Below are positions 42,645 to 52,165 of a DNA stretch of 64,000 nt, piece after piece. The notes beneath the pieces were generated by a model. The model did no database searches. It was not told the origin of the DNA and saw only the letters and a list, made by a program, of their open reading frames with translations. The position numbers were made by a program, and so were the translations under genes. Source of the DNA: Clostridia bacterium (GTDB lineage Bacteria; Bacillota; Clostridia; Oscillospirales; Acutalibacteraceae); contig JAGAMO010000009.1 of NCBI GenBank assembly GCA_017624675.1, forward strand, positions 186,001 to 250,000. The letters run 5' to 3'. Numbering within the stretch: position 1 is the first letter of the stretch; the number at the start of each line of letters is the position of its first letter.

Positions 42645-44175
42645 CGAACAGATTTTAAGAAATGACGAAAAGGCGATTTTAAGTCTCCGTCAGCTTTACC
42701 GTGACAACGGCTATAAATATTACAAAATGAGCAAGTTTGAGGAATATGACCTATACTCAAAAAACAAGGATTTTTTGGTGGGCGAGGGTGTTATCACCTT
42801 CAACGATACCGACGGTTCTCTCTTAGCCTTAAAGCCTGACGTTACACTCTCAATTATTAAAAATTCCCGTGAGGACACAAAGCCTCAGCGTTATTATTAC
42901 AACGAAAATGTTTACCGCATTAGTGAGACAAGCCACACCTACAAAGAAATTATGCAAACAGGTCTTGAGTGCATTGGCGCTGTGGGTGAAACGGAGGTTT
43001 GCGAGGTTGTAACCTTAGCCTTAAAGAGTTTAGAAACCTTGAGCAGTTCTTTTGTTTTGGATATTTCACACCAAGGCTTTGTTGATGCGGTGTTATCAGG
43101 TTATGAAATCGCCGATAAAAAGGCAGTTTTGACCGCAATTAACGAGAAAAATGCCGACGCTTTAAAGGTTTTGGGAAATGAGGATTTAATTCCTCTCACT
43201 TTTACTTTTAGCCACACCGAGGAAGCACTTGAAACCGCCGAAAAGCTTGTTAAAAACGAGCGGGCAGAAAACGCTCTTGCCGAGCTTAAAGCAATTTGTG
43301 ATTATGCTAAAGATTTAGGCTATGGTGAACGAATTAATATTGACTTTTCTCTCTCTAATTCCACAGGATATTACAGCGGCGTTATTATGCGCGGCTATAT
43401 TGAGTCGGTTGCCGAGCGTGTCCTTTCGGGCGGTCAGTATGACGCTTTAGTTAAAAAAATGAACCGCAATGCAGGTGCTGTGGGTTTTGCGGTTTATCTT
43501 GACACACTGGAAAGATTTGAAGAAACAAACCCCACCGAGCGTGAGTTTATAAATGTTGCTTTACCAAAGGGCAGACTCGGTGAAAAGGTTTATAATATGT
43601 TTGAAAAAGCAGGTTTTCCTTGCCCCTCAATAAAGGAAGAAAACCGAAAGCTTATCTTTGAAAACAAAGAGGCGGGGGTTAGATATTTCTGGGTTAAGCC
43701 CTCGGATGTTGCAATTTATGTTGAGCGAGGAGCTGCTGACATCGGCGTTGCAGGAAAGGACATTTTGCTTGAATACGAGCCAAAGGTTTACGAGCTTTTA
43801 GACCTTAATATGGGAAAATGCCGCATGGCGGTTGCCGCAAAAAAGGACTTTGAGGACGACACTTCCTCGACACTTAGAGTGGCTACCAAATTTTCAAACA
43901 TTGCCAAGAAATATTACGCTGAAAAGTGCCGTGATATTGACATTATCCATCTTAACGGCTCTATCGAAATTGCCCCCATTTTGGGACTTTCAGATGTTAT
44001 TGTGGACATTGTTGAAACAGGTAAAACCTTACTTGAAAACAACCTTGCGCCCTTTGAGACCATCGTTCCCATCAGCGCAAGACTAATTTCCAACAAATCA
44101 AGCTTTAAGTTTAAAACCCAAAAGATTTTAGAAATTAAAAAAGGCTTGGAAGCACAGGTGAAAAAAGATGATTAA
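42637..44175 (+). CDS. hisZG: Fused HisZ-HisG ATP phosphoribosyltransferase
   Basis: A 512-residue fusion. Residues 1 to about 295 form HisZ, the histidyl-tRNA-synthetase-like regulatory subunit (YYKMSKFEEYDLYSKN, LKPDVTLSIIK, YYNENVYRI, SGGQYDALVKKM). Residues about 303-512 form the short-type catalytic HisG (NVALPKGRLGEKV, the PRPP-binding VDIVETGKTLLENNL near the C-terminus). The linker is only about ten residues. Short HisG normally needs separate HisZ as a hetero-octamer, so the fusion fixes stoichiometry. It catalyses the first, feedback-controlled step of histidine synthesis. No frame break is seen at the junction (near 43535). Confidence 0.92.
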   Translation: MINEQILRNDEKAILSLRQLYRDNGYKYYKMSKFEEYDLYSKNKDFLVGEGVITFNDTDGSLLALKPDVTLSIIKNSREDTKPQRYYYNENVYRISETSHTYKEIMQTGLECIGAVGETEVCEVVTLALKSLETLSSSFVLDISHQGFVDAVLSGYEIADKKAVLTAINEKNADALKVLGNEDLIPLTFTFSHTEEALETAEKLVKNERAENALAELKAICDYAKDLGYGERINIDFSLSNSTGYYSGVIMRGYIESVAERVLSGGQYDALVKKMNRNAGAVGFAVYLDTLERFEETNPTEREFINVALPKGRLGEKVYNMFEKAGFPCPSIKEENRKLIFENKEAGVRYFWVKPSDVAIYVERGAADIGVAGKDILLEYEPKVYELLDLNMGKCRMAVAAKKDFEDDTSSTLRVATKFSNIAKKYYAEKCRDIDIIHLNGSIEIAPILGLSDVIVDIVETGKTLLENNLAPFETIVPISARLISNKSSFKFKTQKILEIKKGLEAQVKKDD

Positions 44176-45445
44176 AATTTTAAAATACGGTGAGGTTAGT
44201 GCAGACGAGCTTTTTGCCCGTAGTGAGCCAACCTTTGATGTTACCGACATTGTATCTGATATAATAGAAAATGTTGCAAAAAACGGAGACAAGGCGCTTT
44301 TTGAATATTCAAAAAAGTTTGATAAGGCCTCGCTCGACTCTCTTGTGGTAAGCGAGGAGGAAATTGAGGAAGCTTTCAGCCTTGTTGAGCCGAAATTTAT
44401 TGAAATTCTAAAGGAAGCTGCCAAAAATATTGAAAACTTCCACAAAAAACAGGTTAGAAGCGGTTTTGAGATAAACCAAAAGGGCGAGATTATAACAGGT
44501 CAAAAGGTAACCCCCATTGAGCGTGTGGGTCTTTATGTGCCGGGTGGCACTGCGGCTTACCCGTCCACCGTGCTTATGGATAGTATTCCCGCAAAAATTG
44601 CAGGGTGCGATTATATCTGCATCACAACTCCGCCAATGGCAAACGGCAAGGTTAACCCCGTTATTCTTGCCGCCGCAAAAATTGCGGGTGTTGATAAAAT
44701 CTTTAAAATCGGCGGCGCTCAGGCTGTTGCCGCCTTGTCTTACGGCACCGAGAGTGTCTTAAAGGTTGACAAGATTGTGGGCCCTGGCAACGCCTTTGTT
44801 GCCGAGGCAAAGCGTCAGGTTTTCGGCAGGGTTTCTATTGATATGATAGCGGGTCCCAGTGAAATTTTGGTTATTGCCGACTCGGGAAGCGACCCCACTT
44901 TCGTTGCGGCAGACCTTTTATCCCAAGCCGAGCACGACAAAAATGCCAGTGCCGTTTTGGTTACCGACAGTGAGGATTTGGCAAAGGCTGTGGCAGAGGA
45001 AATCGAAAATCAGCTTAAAACCCTTTCCCGTGAGGAAATTGCAAGGGTTTCCATTGATAACAACGGTAAAATTATTGTTGCCGACAATTTAGAAGATGTT
45101 TTCGCCGTTGCAAACGAAATTGCCCCCGAACACCTTGAGCTTTGTGTTGATAACCCCTTTGATTATCTTGATAAAATCAAAAATGCGGGTAGCATTTTTA
45201 TGGGAAGATACTGCCCCGAAGCCTTGGGCGACTATTTTGCAGGTCCCAACCACACCTTACCCACATCGGGGACTGCCAGATTTTCAAGTCCCTTGTCGGT
45301 AGATGATTTTGTTAAGAAAAGTCAGTTTGTGTATTACAGCAAAAATGCGCTGGATAAAGTGGCAGAAAAGGTGGCTTTCTTTGCCGAGAAAGAGGGTCTT
45401 GACGCCCACGCCAAGAGCGCAAGTATAAGAAGTGAGAAAAAATGA
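44168..45445 (+). CDS. hisD: Histidinol dehydrogenase
   Basis: A 425-residue enzyme of normal length. It contains TPIERVGLYVPGGTAAYPSTVLMDSIPAKIAGC, KIVGPGNAFVAEAKRQVFG, IDMIAGPSEILVIAD and SQAEHDKNASAVLVT, which carry the zinc and active-site residues, and the C-terminal GPNHTLPTSGTARFSSPLSVDDF. It oxidises histidinol to histidine in two NAD-dependent steps. Overlaps hisZG by eight bases and hisC by four. Confidence 0.97.
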   Translation: MIKILKYGEVSADELFARSEPTFDVTDIVSDIIENVAKNGDKALFEYSKKFDKASLDSLVVSEEEIEEAFSLVEPKFIEILKEAAKNIENFHKKQVRSGFEINQKGEIITGQKVTPIERVGLYVPGGTAAYPSTVLMDSIPAKIAGCDYICITTPPMANGKVNPVILAAAKIAGVDKIFKIGGAQAVAALSYGTESVLKVDKIVGPGNAFVAEAKRQVFGRVSIDMIAGPSEILVIADSGSDPTFVAADLLSQAEHDKNASAVLVTDSEDLAKAVAEEIENQLKTLSREEIARVSIDNNGKIIVADNLEDVFAVANEIAPEHLELCVDNPFDYLDKIKNAGSIFMGRYCPEALGDYFAGPNHTLPTSGTARFSSPLSVDDFVKKSQFVYYSKNALDKVAEKVAFFAEKEGLDAHAKSASIRSEKK

Positions 45446-46491
45446 GCAAATTTATAAACGAAAAATTCACAAGTCTTGAGGAATACACCCCAGGTGAACA
45501 GCCACAAGACAAAAAGTATATCAAGCTTAACACAAATGAGTCGCCCTATCCCCCCTCAAAGGCGGTTGTAAAAGCAGTAAGCAAAGCCGAAATTAAAGAT
45601 TTGCGACTTTACTGCGACCCCGAGTGCAAAAAGCTGAAACTTGCTATGGCTAAACTTTTTGGTGTGAACGGGGAAAACATTTTCCTTTCAAACGGCTCAG
45701 ACGATATTTTAAACTTTGCCTTTATGGCATACGGTCAAAAGGGTGCCGCTTACCCCGATATTACATACGGTTTTTACAGCGTTTTTGCTGAACTTCACGG
45801 AGTCGAGAGTGAGGTTATCCCCCTTAGAGACGATTTTACCATTGATATTTGCGAATACAAAAATAAAAATAAGCTTATTGTAATTGCAAACCCCAATGCA
45901 CCCACGGGAATTGCCCTCTCGCTAGAAGAAATCGAAGAAATTGTAAAGGCTAATCCCGACAGTGTTGTGCTTATAGACGAGGCTTATGTTGATTTTGGCG
46001 GTGAAAGCTGTTACAAACTCACCGCAAAATACGACAATTTGCTTTGTGTCGGCACATTTTCAAAGTCTAGAAGCCTTGCAGGTGGCAGACTTGGGTTTGC
46101 AATAGCCAACGAGCGACTTATTGCTGACCTTGAAAAGATAAAATATTCCACCAACCCTTACAACATAAACCGCTTGACTCAGGTGGTTGGTACTGCTACA
46201 ATAAATGACAATGACTATTACCTTAAAAACTGCGAAAAGATTATCAAAACACGCGAGTGGGTGACAAAAGAACTGGAAAGCTTGAGGTTTTTTGTTCTGC
46301 CCTCTAAGGCTAACTTTATTTTCGCAAAGAGTGACAAAATTTCGGGTCTTAAGCTTTATGAAGAACTTAAAGAAAAGGGCGTTTTAGTCCGCCACTTTGA
46401 AAAGGACAGAATAAAAGACTTTAACCGAATTACCATTGGAACCGACAAGGAAATGAAAACTCTGATAGAAAAAATTAAGGAGATTTTATGA
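45442..46491 (+). CDS. hisC: Histidinol-phosphate aminotransferase
   Basis: A 349-residue fold-type I PLP enzyme. The N-terminal IKLNTNESPYPPS, the cofactor-binding LIDEAYVDFGG and the Schiff-base lysine in GTFSKSRSLAGGRLGFAIA are clear. It converts imidazole acetol phosphate to histidinol phosphate. Overlaps both neighbours by four bases, as in a tightly coupled operon. Confidence 0.95.
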   Translation: MSKFINEKFTSLEEYTPGEQPQDKKYIKLNTNESPYPPSKAVVKAVSKAEIKDLRLYCDPECKKLKLAMAKLFGVNGENIFLSNGSDDILNFAFMAYGQKGAAYPDITYGFYSVFAELHGVESEVIPLRDDFTIDICEYKNKNKLIVIANPNAPTGIALSLEEIEEIVKANPDSVVLIDEAYVDFGGESCYKLTAKYDNLLCVGTFSKSRSLAGGRLGFAIANERLIADLEKIKYSTNPYNINRLTQVVGTATINDNDYYLKNCEKIIKTREWVTKELESLRFFVLPSKANFIFAKSDKISGLKLYEELKEKGVLVRHFEKDRIKDFNRITIGTDKEMKTLIEKIKEIL

Positions 46492-47075
46492 GAACGAGCG
46501 AAATTAACCGCAAAACTAATGAAACCGACATTAAACTGAAGCTGAATATCGACGGCGAGGGTAAAAACTCTATTGACACAGGCTGTGGTTTTTTAGACCA
46601 CATGCTGACCCTTTTTTCCCGCCACGCAAGGTTTGATTTAGAGGTTAAATGCGTTGGCGACACTTTTGTTGACTATCATCACACAGTTGAAGATATCGGC
46701 ATTGTTTTAGGCAAAGCTATGGCAGAGTGTTTGGGCGAAATGCGAGGAATTAAGCGTTACGGCAGTTTTATTTTGCCTATGGACGAAAGCCTTATTTTAA
46801 CCGCTGTTGACATTTCGGGCAGAAGTTATCTGGGCTTTAGATTAGATATTCCCACTGGGCGTGTTGGCGATTTTGACACCGAGCTTGTCAGAGAATTTTT
46901 TGAGGCATTTGTGCGAAATTCCAACATTACACTTCACATTAATCAGCTTGAGGGTTATAATTCCCACCATATAATTGAGGGTGCTTTCAAATCGGTTGCC
47001 CGTTCTTTAAAAGAGGCGGTAAGCATTGACGAAAAATTTAAAAATGAAATTCCCTCCACCAAAGGAGTACTTTAA
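46488..47075 (+). CDS. hisB: Imidazoleglycerol-phosphate dehydratase
   Basis: A 195-residue monofunctional HisB. Conserved metal-binding motifs are GCGFLDHMLTLFSRHARFD, DYHHTVEDIGIVLG and NSHHIIEGAFKSVARSLKEAV. It lacks the histidinol-phosphatase domain of enterobacterial HisB, and no phosphatase gene for that step is present in this operon. Overlaps hisC by four bases and hisH by one. Confidence 0.97.
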   Translation: MRTSEINRKTNETDIKLKLNIDGEGKNSIDTGCGFLDHMLTLFSRHARFDLEVKCVGDTFVDYHHTVEDIGIVLGKAMAECLGEMRGIKRYGSFILPMDESLILTAVDISGRSYLGFRLDIPTGRVGDFDTELVREFFEAFVRNSNITLHINQLEGYNSHHIIEGAFKSVARSLKEAVSIDEKFKNEIPSTKGVL

Positions 47076-47683
47076 TGTTAGCGATTATTGATTACGGCGT
47101 GGGAAATTTGTTTTCCCTCGTTTCCTCTCTTTCGGCTATTGGGGTTGATGCGGTGGTAACCAGCGACCCCGAGATCATTAAAAAAGCCGACCGACTCATT
47201 CTCCCAGGCGTTGGCGCTTTTGGAGACGCCTCAAAGAAGCTTTTTGAGAGCGGTCTTTGTGAAATTATCAAAGAAAAGGTGGCAAAGGGCACACCCTTGA
47301 TGGGTATCTGCCTTGGTATGCAGTTGCTTTTTGAAAAAAGCTATGAATACGGCGAATATGAGGGCTTAGGTCTTTTAAAGGGCAAGGTTATAGGTATGGA
47401 AGGCACTATCCCCGAAAACCTTAAAATTCCCCATATTGGTTGGAACGAGCTTAAAATTGTTCGCAAGAGTCCCATTTTCAAATATTTAAACGAGGGCGAC
47501 TGCGTTTATTTCGTCCACTCCTTTTATGCAGTGGACTGCGAGGAGTCTTTACTCGCCACCGCCGAATACGGCAAGGATTTAACCGCCGCCGTGGGCAAGG
47601 GTAACATCTACGGTTGCCAGTTCCATCCCGAAAAGAGCGGCAATGTGGGTCTTAAAATTTTAAAAGCATTCAGCGAGGTATAA
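47075..47683 (+). CDS. hisH: Imidazole glycerol phosphate synthase, glutaminase subunit
   Basis: A 202-residue class I glutamine amidotransferase. The nucleophile cysteine is in GICLGMQLLFEKSYEYG, and the His-Glu pair is in CQFHPEKSG. LPGVGAFGDA near residue 47 is typical. It delivers ammonia to HisF, encoded two genes downstream. Confidence 0.97.
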   Translation: MLAIIDYGVGNLFSLVSSLSAIGVDAVVTSDPEIIKKADRLILPGVGAFGDASKKLFESGLCEIIKEKVAKGTPLMGICLGMQLLFEKSYEYGEYEGLGLLKGKVIGMEGTIPENLKIPHIGWNELKIVRKSPIFKYLNEGDCVYFVHSFYAVDCEESLLATAEYGKDLTAAVGKGNIYGCQFHPEKSGNVGLKILKAFSEV

Positions 47684-47684
47684 A

Positions 47685-48398
47685 ATGTATATTTTCCCTG
47701 CAATAGATTTGGTAAGCGGCAAGGCTGTCCGCCTTTTCAAGGGTGACTACAACCAGATGACCGTTTACAGCGAAAATCCTTTAGAGGTAGCGCAAGATTT
47801 TGAAAGCAAAGGCGCAAAATTTATTCATCTTGTAGATTTAGAGGGCGCTAAGGACGGCACAACACCCAATATTGAAACGGTAAAACAAATTGCAAATGAA
47901 ACAGAGCTTTTTACCGAAATCGGCGGAGGTATTCGTGACATTGAAACGGTTGAAAAATATCTTTCGAGCGGTGTTGACCGTGTGATTTTAGGCACTGCCG
48001 CCGTAAAGGACGAGGCTTTTTTGAAAGAGGCTTTGTCGAAATTCGGCGAAAGAATTGCCGTTGGAATTGATATTAAAGACGGCTTTGTTGCCATTAAGGG
48101 TTGGACCGAATCAAGCGGTATTGACCCCTTCCAGTTTTGCGAAAAAATGCAGAATTTAGGTGTTAAATACATAATCTGTACCGATGTTTCAAAGGACGGC
48201 GCAATGAAAGGCACCAATTTGGAGCTTTACCGCAAATTATCCGAGAAATTTAATGTGAATATCACCGCATCGGGCGGGGTTTCCACCTTAGATGACATTA
48301 AAGAACTTAAAAAAATGGATATTTACGGCGCTATAATCGGCAAGGCTTATTACCTTGGCGCAATAGATTTAAAAGAGGCTATCGAGGTATCAAAATGA
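47685..48398 (+). CDS. hisA: ProFAR isomerase
   Basis: A 237-residue TIM-barrel isomerase. It begins with IFPAIDLVSGKAVRLFKGDYNQMTVY and includes HLVDLEGAKDG, EIGGGIRD and TDVSKDGAMKGTNLELY, the paired phosphate-binding motifs shared with HisF. Length is standard. It starts one base after hisH and overlaps hisF by four bases. Confidence 0.96.
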   Translation: MYIFPAIDLVSGKAVRLFKGDYNQMTVYSENPLEVAQDFESKGAKFIHLVDLEGAKDGTTPNIETVKQIANETELFTEIGGGIRDIETVEKYLSSGVDRVILGTAAVKDEAFLKEALSKFGERIAVGIDIKDGFVAIKGWTESSGIDPFQFCEKMQNLGVKYIICTDVSKDGAMKGTNLELYRKLSEKFNVNITASGGVSTLDDIKELKKMDIYGAIIGKAYYLGAIDLKEAIEVSK

Positions 48399-49156
48399 TA
48401 ACAAAAAGAATTATCCCTTGTCTTGATGTCCGCAACGGGCGTGTTGTTAAGGGTGTGAATTTCGAGAATTTAAATGATGTTTCCTCTCCCGTGGAGCTTG
48501 GAAAATATTACAGTGACTGCGGTGCAGACGAGCTTGTTTTCTACGACATTACCGCGTCGAGCGACGGCAGGAAGTTATTTACCGACATTTTAAAAGAGGT
48601 TGCAAAAAATATTTTTATTCCCCTTACTGTTGGCGGCGGAATTAACACAATTGAAGACTTTGACCGAGTTTTAAAGTGCGGAGCCGACAAGGTAAGCGTA
48701 AACTCAGGCGCAATTAAAAACCCCGATTTAATAAACGAGGCTGCCCGTAAATACGGCAACCAGTGTGTTGTAATTTCGGTTGATGCCAAACGTGTTGACG
48801 GGGAATTCCGTGTTTTCGCCAAGGGCGGACGGGAGGACACCGGCATTGAGGCTATCGGTTGGATTAAAGAGTGTGTCCAGCGAGGAGCAGGTGAGGTTGT
48901 TATAAACTCAATCGACACCGACGGCGTTAAAAAAGGCTTTGACCTTGAAATGCTAAAAGCTGTGAGACAGGCTGTAAATGTTCCCGTTATCGCCTCGGGC
49001 GGTGCAGGTTCAAGCGAGGACTTCGTAACTCTCTTTAAAGAAATTCCCGACATTGATGCGGGTCTTGCCGCTTCTATTTTCCACTTCGGTCAGGTTAAAA
49101 TTGCCGACCTTAAACAAACCTTAAAAGACAATGACATTTTAGTAAGGAGCATTTAA
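48395..49156 (+). CDS. hisF: Imidazole glycerol phosphate synthase, cyclase subunit
   Basis: A 253-residue TIM barrel beginning [29 protein letters not shown], with the catalytic aspartate of PCLDVRNG, then [13 protein letters not shown] and [17 protein letters not shown]. It partners HisH to form the imidazole ring and release AICAR to purine synthesis. Confidence 0.97.
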   Translation: MITKRIIPCLDVRNGRVVKGVNFENLNDVSSPVELGKYYSDCGADELVFYDITASSDGRKLFTDILKEVAKNIFIPLTVGGGINTIEDFDRVLKCGADKVSVNSGAIKNPDLINEAARKYGNQCVVISVDAKRVDGEFRVFAKGGREDTGIEAIGWIKECVQRGAGEVVINSIDTDGVKKGFDLEMLKAVRQAVNVPVIASGGAGSSEDFVTLFKEIPDIDAGLAASIFHFGQVKIADLKQTLKDNDILVRSI

Positions 49157-49157
49157 A

Positions 49158-49805
49158 ATGATTGATATAAACAGCTTGAAATTTGACGAAAAGGGACTTA
49201 TCCCCGCCGTTGTGGTGGACGCGCACTCCAAAAAAGTGCTGACTGTGGCATATATGAACGCCGAAAGCCTTAAAATTTCTATTGAAAAAGAAATGACCTG
49301 TTTTTTCAGCCGTTCAAGAAACGAGCTTTGGCTTAAAGGTGAAACCAGCGGAAACTATCAGCACATTGTTTCAATAACTGCCGACTGTGACGGCGACGCA
49401 CTGGTTGTTATGGTGGAAAAAGAGGGTCCTGCTTGTCATTTAGGCACCGATTCTTGCTTCACAAATGAAATTTTCAAAAGCGAAACCAGAGAAGAATACT
49501 CCCTCGATGTTCTTTACGATATGTTGGCCGAGCGCAAACAAAAAATGCCCGAGGGCTCATACACCACCTACCTTTTCTCAAAGGGTGTTGACAAAATACT
49601 CAAAAAGGTGGGCGAGGAGTCAACCGAGGTTATAATCGGAGCTAAATCGGGCGACAAGGCAGAGACAATTTATGAAATTGCCGACCTTACATATCACGTT
49701 ATGGTGCTTATGAACGAGATGGGCATAAGTCTTGAAGAAGTAAGAAAGGAACTCGCTTCCCGTCACATTATCGACCACAAGGTAAAACAAGAAAAAATGG
49801 TATAA
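49158..49805 (+). CDS. hisIE: Bifunctional phosphoribosyl-AMP cyclohydrolase / phosphoribosyl-ATP pyrophosphatase
   Basis: A 215-residue fusion. The HisI part (about 1-115) has [23 protein letters not shown] and the zinc-binding DCDGDAL and [12 protein letters not shown]. The HisE part (about 118-205) has [18 protein letters not shown] and [11 protein letters not shown]. It carries out steps two and three of the pathway. Last gene of the histidine operon, followed by a terminator. Confidence 0.96.
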   Translation: MIDINSLKFDEKGLIPAVVVDAHSKKVLTVAYMNAESLKISIEKEMTCFFSRSRNELWLKGETSGNYQHIVSITADCDGDALVVMVEKEGPACHLGTDSCFTNEIFKSETREEYSLDVLYDMLAERKQKMPEGSYTTYLFSKGVDKILKKVGEESTEVIIGAKSGDKAETIYEIADLTYHVMVLMNEMGISLEEVRKELASRHIIDHKVKQEKMV

Positions 49806-49808
49806 ATT

Positions 49809-49832
49809 AAACCCCCAATTATTTGGGGGTTT
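49809..49832. terminator. Bidirectional terminator after hisIE
   Basis: Stem AAACCCCCAA / TTGGGGGTTT with a 4-base loop and a following T-rich tail, just after hisIE and next to the convergent VanZ-fusion gene. Confidence 0.85.
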
Positions 49833-49835
49833 TGT

Positions 49836-51557
49836 TTATTCAAATAATTTAAATTCGCTGTAAATATCCTTGCGGTGTTTAGCATCATTTATGGTTTTTA
49901 TGCTGTCGGCTTTGCGTTTCTTAGTTGCCACCAAGAAAAGATATTTGGCCGATGTGTAAACCACACCAAAGGGCAACAAAACGGGGTGTTCTTTAACGAA
50001 TTTTACCTCTCGTCTGGTCTTCTCTGTAAGGGTTTTAAAAACCTGTAAAATCGGGTTTTTTCGGTCAACCGAGCCGTCTTTGCGGTCGGCAATATACTTG
50101 ATTTGAGTGTAGCGGTCGGCGTCCTTTGTACCAAAATTTCCACCCGAGAAAATATCAGAAAAAACATTTTCTAAAAGACTTTTTTCGACATTTTCCACCC
50201 ACACTTTTTTCTCACAGCCAAGATATTCTACGCAAACGGCAGTTAAAATTCTTGCAAATTCCCAAAGACCCATTTCCTTTAAGGGTCCTTCAAAGGTTTC
50301 GGTCATTTCCGCTTCGGAAACCGAGTTTATAAACACCGCCCAGTCGCAAAGATGTCTAAGTCCCACGCCCTCTCTTATCAAGTGGGTGGCGGTGTGCAAA
50401 AGTAAAATAACGCCGTGGTGGAATTTGCTTGGCACCAAACACTCGCCGTTTTGGGTTTTTATCAGTTCGGCATTTTCAATTACATTTAAATATTTACTAA
50501 AAACCTCCGCCTTATTTTCGGGTATTCCGCCAACCGAGAAATGCACCTCGCATTTAGATTCGGCTTCACCTTTTTTTCTTATAAAAGCAATGTGACCGTG
50601 GTCTTTTTCCAAAGAATCTAACGCTTTATATCCAATTTTCTCTAACGCCGAATTAACCACTTTAATGTCTTTAGGGTAAACCAGAATATCGGTATCGCCC
50701 ATCGTTCTAAGTAGTGGCTCTTTATAATATTTTGCCGATGCCACACCCTTAAAAGCAACATATTTTATACCCTTTTCACTCAAGGCTCTATGTATTTCGC
50801 TGTGGTCGAAAGAGACACGCATATTTTCAGCAATTCTTTGCAAAAATTGAGGCTCAGCGGTATAATTTTCGCCCGAAACCGCCTCTAAGGCAGTGCAAAC
50901 CAAGGGGTAAACCGTTTGGCGGTTTGCCTCTTTTAAAATTTCCCCAGCTTTAAACTCTTTTGTCTGAGTTTCCTTGCCAAAAAGAGCAAAGGAACAAAGG
51001 TGTGAAAATGCAGTTTGCAAATTCTTTGAAGCTTCTTTCATTTTTGTTTCTTTTCCTTTTAAAAATCCGTATAGCAAATACCCCAAAGCGCCTGTCACAG
51101 CACCTAAGGTATTGAAAATAACATCGTCGGTTTCACATTTGCCGAGGGACAAATAAAACTGCACCCATTCGACAAAAACCGACAAAATAAACGCCGACAA
51201 TACAGTAAATAAAACATTAATTTTCTTGAAAGATTTTGATAAAACATAGGGCAAAGCGATACCGAAAGGCAGATATAACGCCCAGTTCATTAAAACCGAG
51301 CGATACATTTCAGGTTGTTTTTGAGCCTCTATAAAACTGTAAAAAGGTCTTAATTCCAACGCAATCACATTACCATTTCTTGAAAAAACAGTTAACTGCA
51401 AAATCGCCAAAACGGAAAGTACAAACAGCAAAAAATTAAATACCTTAATCCATTTCTTACTGCTGAAAATTAAATTTAAAAAAGCATAGAGAATTGTAAA
51501 AACAACCAAACTCACAAAAAACGGAAACAGCGGTCTTGCGTAAATCCAGTGAATCAT
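49836..51557 (-). CDS. VanZ-like domain fused to a nucleotidyltransferase (NTP_transf_5-like) domain
   Basis: A 573-residue protein. Residues about 1-165 form a VanZ-like membrane unit with four or five hydrophobic segments (NWALYLPFGIALPYVL, VEWVQFYLSLGKCETDDVIFNTLGAVTGALGYLLY). Residues about 180-573 are soluble and contain KGIKYVAFKGVASAKYYKEPLLRTMGDTDILVYP, the core of the uncharacterised NTP_transf_5 family, where GDTDILV would hold the metal-binding acidic residues. Such nucleotidyltransferases occur near surface-polysaccharide and antibiotic-maturation genes. The fusion suggests membrane tethering. The function of neither half is established. It overlaps gtrA-like by four bases. Confidence 0.8.
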   Translation of the reverse strand: MIHWIYARPLFPFFVSLVVFTILYAFLNLIFSSKKWIKVFNFLLFVLSVLAILQLTVFSRNGNVIALELRPFYSFIEAQKQPEMYRSVLMNWALYLPFGIALPYVLSKSFKKINVLFTVLSAFILSVFVEWVQFYLSLGKCETDDVIFNTLGAVTGALGYLLYGFLKGKETKMKEASKNLQTAFSHLCSFALFGKETQTKEFKAGEILKEANRQTVYPLVCTALEAVSGENYTAEPQFLQRIAENMRVSFDHSEIHRALSEKGIKYVAFKGVASAKYYKEPLLRTMGDTDILVYPKDIKVVNSALEKIGYKALDSLEKDHGHIAFIRKKGEAESKCEVHFSVGGIPENKAEVFSKYLNVIENAELIKTQNGECLVPSKFHHGVILLLHTATHLIREGVGLRHLCDWAVFINSVSEAEMTETFEGPLKEMGLWEFARILTAVCVEYLGCEKKVWVENVEKSLLENVFSDIFSGGNFGTKDADRYTQIKYIADRKDGSVDRKNPILQVFKTLTEKTRREVKFVKEHPVLLPFGVVYTSAKYLFLVATKKRKADSIKTINDAKHRKDIYSEFKLFE

Positions 51558-52048
51558 AATTTACCGCCTTCTTCGGGCTTTGACTTTGACCCAAAAGCCC
51601 AAAATCTATTAAGCAAAAAGTTAATGGGTATGGTTATAAGCAAATTAAGAAAAGGTCCCAAAAGTTCGGGCAAATGGAGTATTTCCACCCACAAGACAAG
51701 CAAAACGGTGGTTAAGCCCAGACCAGTTATTCCATAGGACAAAACGGTCTTGACAAAAGACCGCAAAAGTGAGCGTTTTTCACCCAGACGGGTTTTGAAA
51801 ACATACTTGTTATTCCAATAAAAAGCATTCGTAACGCTAATCAGAAAGGCAATAAGGTTTGCCAAAACATAATTTAACCTTAAAAATACAAGCAAAGCGT
51901 AAACCGCATAATGAATCAGCGTATTTGAAACGCCAACCACGCAAAACTCAATAAACTGCACTGCTTTTTGCTGAATTTTTTTTGGAATTTTCAAAAAAGA
52001 CATAATTTTAAGGAGCAGATTTTCGAAAAACTTTATAATCTTTTCCAT
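51554..52048 (-). CDS. GtrA-like flippase family protein
   Basis: A 164-residue membrane protein with four hydrophobic segments. QFIEFCVVGVSNTLIHYAVYALLVF, LANLIAFLISVTNAFYWNNKYVF and ITIPINFLLNRFWAFG match the GtrA family. GtrA proteins are thought to help move undecaprenyl-phosphate-linked glucose or other sugars across the membrane. First gene of a two-gene operon with the VanZ/nucleotidyltransferase fusion, which suggests a joint role in modifying surface polymers. Confidence 0.88.
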   Translation of the reverse strand: MEKIIKFFENLLLKIMSFLKIPKKIQQKAVQFIEFCVVGVSNTLIHYAVYALLVFLRLNYVLANLIAFLISVTNAFYWNNKYVFKTRLGEKRSLLRSFVKTVLSYGITGLGLTTVLLVLWVEILHLPELLGPFLNLLITIPINFLLNRFWAFGSKSKPEEGGKL

Positions 52049-52084
52049 ATCCGCTCCCCTTTCTTAAAATATTAAACTATTTAT

Positions 52085-52113
52085 AGTTTACACGAAATTT
52101 TCTCTAAAGTCAA
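52085..52113 (-). promoter_or_regulatory. Promoter of the gtrA-like operon
   Basis: On the minus strand TTGACT (52108-52113), 17 bases and TAAACT (52085-52090), about 36 bases before the start codon with a GGGGAG ribosome binding site. Confidence 0.65.
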
Positions 52114-52138
52114 CGAGGTTATATATTACATAAAAAAA

Positions 52139-52160
52139 CAAAGCCCCTTTCGGGGCTTTG
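52139..52160 (-). terminator. Terminator after thrC
   Basis: Stem CAAAGCCCC / GGGGCTTTG with a TTTC loop, followed on the minus strand by a T run (complement of 52132-52138). It ends the threonine/glycine operon. Confidence 0.85.
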
Positions 52161-52165
52161 AAATC

